NCBI RefSeq assembly: GCF_030272615.1
Contig: NC_081410.1
Span: 504,978,942-505,042,941 of the forward strand
DNA: 64,000 nt
Direction: 5' to 3'
Source of the DNA: Cryptomeria japonica
Taxonomy: Eukaryota > Streptophyta > Pinopsida > Cupressales > Cupressaceae
Shown here: piece by piece, positions 58,996-64,000 of the stretch
Layout: every line of letters begins with the position of its first letter
Position numbering within the stretch: position 1 is the stretch's first letter
Program-made: the position numbers and the translations under genes
Notes under the pieces: generated by a model
What the model saw: the letters and a program-made list of their open reading frames with translations, nothing else
Databases searched by the model: none
Told to the model about the DNA's origin: nothing

Positions 58996-60755
58996 GCGCT
59001 AGTCTATGCAGTTTGGTATTTTTTTCTCAGTTTTTCTTATCGATGATGAATTTGTAGGATCTGTTCCTATACCAGAGGCTTACGTTGAGGTTTTCCAATG
59101 TTTCCCAGCTTTGAATTTTATTTGATTTGGTTATTTGTTATGATTTTATGCTCCGACAAGTTGATATAGGTTTTATGCTTCTCCAACATGTTGGTAAGAT
59201 GTGTTGTGAGGTTTATTTTATTGCTTTGTATCCCATAAGCCTTGTTGTGGAGGATTGTTTCATGTGATGGCAGATTTTGATTGCCCATGAGATGGCTTTT
59301 TATCTTGCATTAAGCCTCTTGATCTATATTGATGGCTATGTTTTCTTATGTGTTGTTATGGATTCTTTTGGATGTTGCTTTGAGCCTCCTTTTTGTTGTT
59401 GTTGTTTTGGGATCATGATAGGGGGAGTGGGATTTCATGTGATGATCGGGGTCATGAGAGATAGGCTACTAAGAGGTTCATTGTAAGGATGCTTAGAGTC
59501 TAGACCGCCAGGGCACATTGGAAGTTTTCCTTATTGTAAACAAGTGATAACATTAATAATTAATTAGATTGGTTGGGTAATTAGGATTCATATAATCAAG
59601 ATAATTAATAGTTGTGAGCCCCAAGACTTGATCGTAGGGCGTATGTTTCAGGATAATCTTGAGAGGGCCATTGTGATGGAAAGTCAATCTCCCTTGATTC
59701 TCTCATAGGTTGAGATGGCTCCACATGTCTATCGGGATTACGCCTTTCAGGGTAGTTCTTTTATGTTTTGGAGGAGAGCATGTGATGACACTCCACTCCT
59801 ACATGTGCCCTTGTTGGATTTACGTTTTATCTTGATTGGGTGGTACACCTCTAGGAGTTCATATATTTATGAGTTTCTTGTGATTAATGTATGATTATGT
59901 ATTGCGGTAGTGCTTGAGTTGTTGAGTCTCTTTGGTTGTTAGGTGTCAACTTAGGTCTAGAGTGTGTGTTGGGGCCTTGTGTCATCTCCTAGAATGGGGG
60001 GTGGTTCCTTGGGTTCCACATGGTATGGTGGTTGATGCCTTCTTCCATTGGGATGTCTTTGTTGGTTTCTTCGTGCGTGGATTTGGATGCTTCTTTATTG
60101 TAGCTTATGGATGATCATTGTAGCATATGGATGTAATTGATATTATGACATTTGTAATATATTTATCATGTAAAAGATGTAGATGAGATTATGTATTAGG
60201 AGAGCTATGCTCTTGATGTATAGTTCATGTATTTGTTGTCTTGGGAGTTGGTATATGGTTGTATAGATGAATAATGAGATGTATTATGCATTTATTCTTG
60301 TGAAGTAATGGATTCATGTCATTAGATGGTTATGATGGATTTATCTTGAAATAAGGTAAATTTGTGTCATTGGATGTTTGAAATGGTATTCTTGTCATGG
60401 TTGACTATAATGGATAGAAAGGAATCTATGGTTAATGAATGAGTTGTAGTATTTAATGTTTAAAGGAATTCATATAAATGGAATTGTTGTATTGTAGGAA
60501 TTATGGTTGGTAAATGATATTGTGTTTATGTGGATGGCATTTATATTTATGTTAATATTAAAGGATAGGAATTAAGAGTATTGCATGAATAATGAATATC
60601 TTAAGTGTTGTAATGGATATGAGTAGGTTGTTATTGCTTATGTTGGTAGTATAGGTAATGATGTTGAGATACCCTAGGGAGAAGATAGTGATGTAATGTT
60701 ATTTTGCTTGCGTAATTAGTTTTATGTGTTATGATTCATGTTCGTGATGATTAGA

Positions 60756-60888
60756 TGTTAATGGATGTAATTTATATTGCATAGGTGATGATATGTATTG
60801 CATTAGATGTTTATTTTTTAAATTTATGTAATTTATGATATAATTTATGTAATTTATGATATGTTAATGGATGTAATTTATATTGCAT
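60756..60888 (+). repeat. Direct repeat at the right end of the 4.1-kb insertion
   Basis: TGTTAATGGATGTAATTT followed by ATATTGCAT occurs at 60756 and again at 60862; between them ATTTATGTAATTTATGATAT is also repeated. The second copy ends right at the junction with the protease sequence. Confidence 0.6.
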
Positions 60889-60889
60889 G

Positions 60890-63839
60890 GGTTATAATAT
60901 GCTTGTAGGTTGCTCGTGGATCCATGTTATGTAGGCAGTGCCATCTACCTACCACTAATGTGTCAAATTTCCATATAATGGTATTGAAATTACTATAATG
61001 GGAGATACAAATACCTTTCAACACTGTAGTAACTTGAGGGAAAGAACAAACAATCAAGTACCTATAAATCAAGAAACTCTACTCATTCCACATCTTGAGT
61101 CATTGTCAATATTAGATACATCAGCACCTTTCATGTCTAATTCTAATATCAATCTTTGCATCAATGACAAGGATGCAAGGAGTATTCTTATTCGGAAGCC
61201 TTTGGCATTGGAAATTCACCCATGTCGCCAAAATATTTTGGGAGACTATCACCAAACCATGTGGATCAACTCAAATGTAAAGCTATAATTCGGTACACAC
61301 CCTCCTCATTTATCAGATGGGGGGAATTGAATGATGAATCACTTGAGGAGGAAATTTGTAAGTGGTTATACATTCTCAATCAATCCAAATTCATTTAGAC
61401 CAGTATGGAAAATGATTCACAATGTTGTGAAGACATAACTATAACAACACTAATGGCTTGGGAGAACAACACCAAGGAGTAATAGAACCCATTCTTTCAA
61501 TGAAGAATCCACAAAATCAGGGATTGGGATATGGGTTGATAGAGAAAGGTTCCACAAGTATAAGTAAGGTACCATTGGTAGTGAATATGTCCCCTACTTT
61601 CTTACCTCTTTCTGAACAAGCTAGTGTGACTCCTGGGGACAAATATAGTTTAACAAGACAAATTAACACCACCGATGTCTCAATTCTTACACCTGAATAA
61701 GTTGGTATAACCCCACAGATAGAGAAAGTTTCCACAAGCCAAAGTTATATATATCACTAATAGTGAACACCACTGATACCTCATTACATCCTTTTGAAGA
61801 AGTTAGTGCAACTCTCAAGGACAAATATGATGTGGAGAGTTACATAGAGAACAATTCCAATGAGTATAAACCTGACTCCCTACATAGTAGGGAGTCACAT
61901 TATTGATAGGTCTTATGATCATCAAGAATTGTTGATGATGATATTGTCAATGAAGATAAAGAGCTCAACCCAAATTCTTGGAGACATTACTTTGATACTT
62001 GTGCTTGTACCATAACATCTGCCTCATACTCTAATAGGAATGATGACCTTTTCCTTGTGTTCCCTCACCTCATAGATTGGACCCAACAAGATACACACAA
62101 CTAGACTGATTTAAGAATGATGAAGCGATAGTCAAATTCCTTGGCATTCGTGAAGGATTACCATATGGAGACCATAAAGTCAGTTTTGTAATAGATCTCG
62201 ACAAAGAAACTTATTTTGGGGAAGTTAGTTCATCTTCTAGTGAAGAAAATCAAAATAAAAACAAAAATAAGAGGACCTAGAGTGAAAAATGAAAGACACT
62301 CTCTGATCATGAAAAAGTAAAAACAAATAATGTATCCAATAGTAAAAACCTCTTAAATGCATCGATGGATGGAAGAATTGATAGCTTACCCATTGACCAA
62401 GAGAGATCCTCACTACTAGTTGAAAAATCGGAAGTAGTCAATCTAGAGGATGGTGAAAATATGAGAAATATCCACCTTGTTGAATCACTACGGCCAGAAG
62501 AGAAACAAAAATTATCAATTTTTTCAAAAAAAGACATGTAAACTTCACTTGGTACTATGCAGATGTGCCAGGTCTAGATCCATAATTGGTTCTCCATCAT
62601 CTACCACTCCTCCCAGGAGTCAAGCCATACAAGCAAAAACTAAGGAAATTTCATCCTCAAATAGCCCAGTTAGTTAAAGTTGAGTTACAAAAGTTGCTCG
62701 ACATCAAATTCATTAGACCAATAGACTATGTTGAGTGAATTTCAAATCTAGTATCGATAACCAAACCAAATAGAGGCATTCACATCTACAAAGATTTCAG
62801 AGATTTGAATAAGACTTGTCCCACATATGACTTTCCTCTCCCTAACATCGACATGATTGTAGACATCACAGCTGGGCACAAAATGATTTCATTAATGGAT
62901 GAATTTTCAAGATATGATTAGATAAGGATAGCCCTAGAGGATTAACACAAAACTGCTTTTACCTATCCATGGGGAACTTATTGCTGGAACATAATGTCAT
63001 TTAGACTCAAGAATGTTGGAGCTACTTAACAGAGATCCATGACCGCACTATTTCATGACATGATACATGATATCATGGAAGATTATGTGGATGATTTATT
63101 GGCCAAGTCTACAACCAAATAAATCCATCTTGCCATCCTTACTAGAATTTTTGATAGGCTACAGTAGTATAATGTCAAGTTGAATCCAAAGAAATGTGTG
63201 TTTGGAGTAACAAGTAAGCTCCTTGGGTTTATAATATCAAACAAAGGAATAAAATTGGATCCGGCTAAATTAAAGGTTATTCTTGAGATGCCTCCTCCAT
63301 CCAATTTGAAAAAATTGAGAAGTTCACAAGGAAATTTGCAATCCATTAGAATATTCATCACACAATTAGCATTGCAAGACTACCTATTATCACCACCAGT
63401 ACTAGTACTGCCAACACATGGAAAGCCCTTATTAGTGTATATTTATGATACCGTCTCATCTCTCGAGGCACTCTTGGCATAGCATTATGATCAAGGGAGA
63501 GAACGAGCAATGTATTACATCAGCAGGACATTGGTTGGCTACAAGTTGAATTATACTCTAATTCAACATGCATGCCTTGTCATAATTTTTGTAGCACAAA
63601 AGTTGTGACATTACATGTTAAGTCATAAAGTGAAGCTCATTGCAAGTATATACCCCCTTAAATATCTCTTAAATAAATCAGCATTAACAGGAAGGTTAGA
63701 AAAATGGGTCATGATCCTCAGTGAATTCAACATCAAATATGAGGATAGGAAGGCTATCAAAGGGTAGATCATACAAAACCAACTAGCAAACACTCCACTT
63801 CTAGTTGATCACTTATTATTGACTGACTTCCCCGAAATT
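60890..63839 (+). pseudogene. Element E protease end, G-patch linker, RT and RNase H, heavily decayed
   Basis: Resumes as YNMLVGCSWIHVM, then a stop and AVPSTYH. A linker (MGDTNTFQHCSNLRE) is followed by GLGEQHQGVIEPI and QGLGYGLIEKGSTS, a G-patch-like segment. RT: IRIALED, HKTAFTYPWGTYCWN, YVDDLLAKS (catalytic YVDD kept, near 63090) and VKLNPKKCVFGVTS. About 100 bp are missing near 63375 compared with element A. RNase H: MYYISRTLVGYKLNY and ALTGRLEKWVMILSEFN. It breaks off after TDFPEI at 63839, before aRNH. Stops are frequent. Confidence 0.83.
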
Positions 63840-64000
63840 TGTTGGAATGTGAAGTCCAAATTGGGCTCTTAGCTTGCAATGGTTGAGTCATCTTGGATTC
63901 CCATCTAGCAGTGGTTGATTCATCATGGCCTTCTTAGCTAGTAGTGGTTGCTTCATCATGGATTACCCACTAGTGTGCCGCTAGGCAACACGTCAAATGT
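63840..64000 (+). mobile_element. Start of a further LTR-like insertion, cut by the window end
   Basis: TGTTGGAATGTGAAGTCC begins exactly where the RNase H/aRNH frame of E stops. Three degenerate copies of an AGCTAGTAGTGGTTGATTCA-type unit (near 63872, 63905 and 63937) follow. The right end is outside the window, so the family is unknown. Confidence 0.45.

Larger units (their letters stand above)
56774..60889 (+). mobile_element. 4.1-kb insertion in element E protease, probable LTR-derived sequence
   Basis: The protease frame stops at GTATGCAG and resumes at 60890 with TATAATATGCTTGTAGG (YNMLVG), with about 8 codons missing. The insert begins TGTCCCTCC, is AT-rich at 57440-57800, has TTATATAG at 58194, an ATGYGCTA array at 58790-58995 and no coding domain. 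No target-site duplication or TG...CA right end was found. It may be a large solo LTR or an LTR plus leader of another Tat-like element. Confidence 0.5.
26757..63839 (+). mobile_element. Element D/E: Tat-lineage Ty3/gypsy element split by three large insertions
   Basis: Pieces on the plus strand are collinear with a single Tat element: LTR (26757-26978 and 33053-33996), primer site, leader (34019-35840), leader end and gag (54043 on), protease (to 56773), G-patch linker, RT, RNase H (60890-63839). They are separated by a LINE, by minus-strand element B and by a 4.1-kb insert. That D and E are one element is inferred: D stops in the leader just where B begins, and E resumes shortly before gag where B ends. 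It is cut at 63840 by another LTR-like start. All coding parts are badly decayed. Confidence 0.6.

Noticed and set aside
58018-59057. Hydrophobic open frames in the 4.1-kb insertion as membrane proteins
   Set aside because: T-rich DNA gives Phe/Leu/Ile-rich frames; no conserved motif and the frames overlap the ATGYGCTA repeat.

Overview
The window is intergenic plant nuclear DNA built almost entirely of nested and decayed retrotransposons. I find no host gene, tRNA, rRNA or CRISPR array. The mix of Tat-lineage Ty3/gypsy elements with a second RNase H domain, Ty1/copia elements with an initiator-Met primer site and a plant L1-type LINE shows a seed plant with a large genome. The protein style of the Tat elements and their AT-palindrome LTRs suggest a gymnosperm, probably a conifer, but that is inference.

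Layout. (1) 1-14700: element A, an old plus-strand Tat element (gag end, protease, G-patch linker, RT, RNase H, aRNH, integrase, a 3.9-kb noncoding tail, polypurine tract, 3' LTR). It is broken by two solo LTRs with target-site duplications: 4666-6456, and 8807-9574 on the minus strand. (2) 14701-26335: a plus-strand Ty1/copia element inserted in A's 3' LTR (TSD ACTCT). It carries only gag-protease plus an unrecognised C-terminal region and no pol. A complete minus-strand copia, 15988-22653 (TSD CTGAC), sits in its leader. (3) 26757-63839: a second plus-strand Tat element (D/E), split by a LINE in its 5' LTR (26979-33052), by the minus-strand Tat element B in its leader (35971-54042), by a 4.1-kb insert in its protease (56774-60889), and cut by a further LTR-like start at 63840.

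Element B is the youngest by eye (about 10 substitutions between its 743- and 763-bp LTRs). It has LTRs, primer-binding site, polypurine tract and gag-pro-pol. On the opposite strand, between pol and the 3' LTR, lies a plant mobile domain (PMD) gene with its own TATA box. B continues beyond its second LTR into another leader and gag copy, giving an LTR-internal-LTR-internal tandem.

The observations most worth following are: the antisense PMD cargo of B; the pol-less gag-protease copia element; a leader block shared by A, B and D with a short hairpin that shows one compensatory base-pair change; motif arrays in the same leaders; U3 palindrome ladders; and coding frames broken mainly by nonsense codons explicable as C-to-T changes, as expected for methylated transposons.
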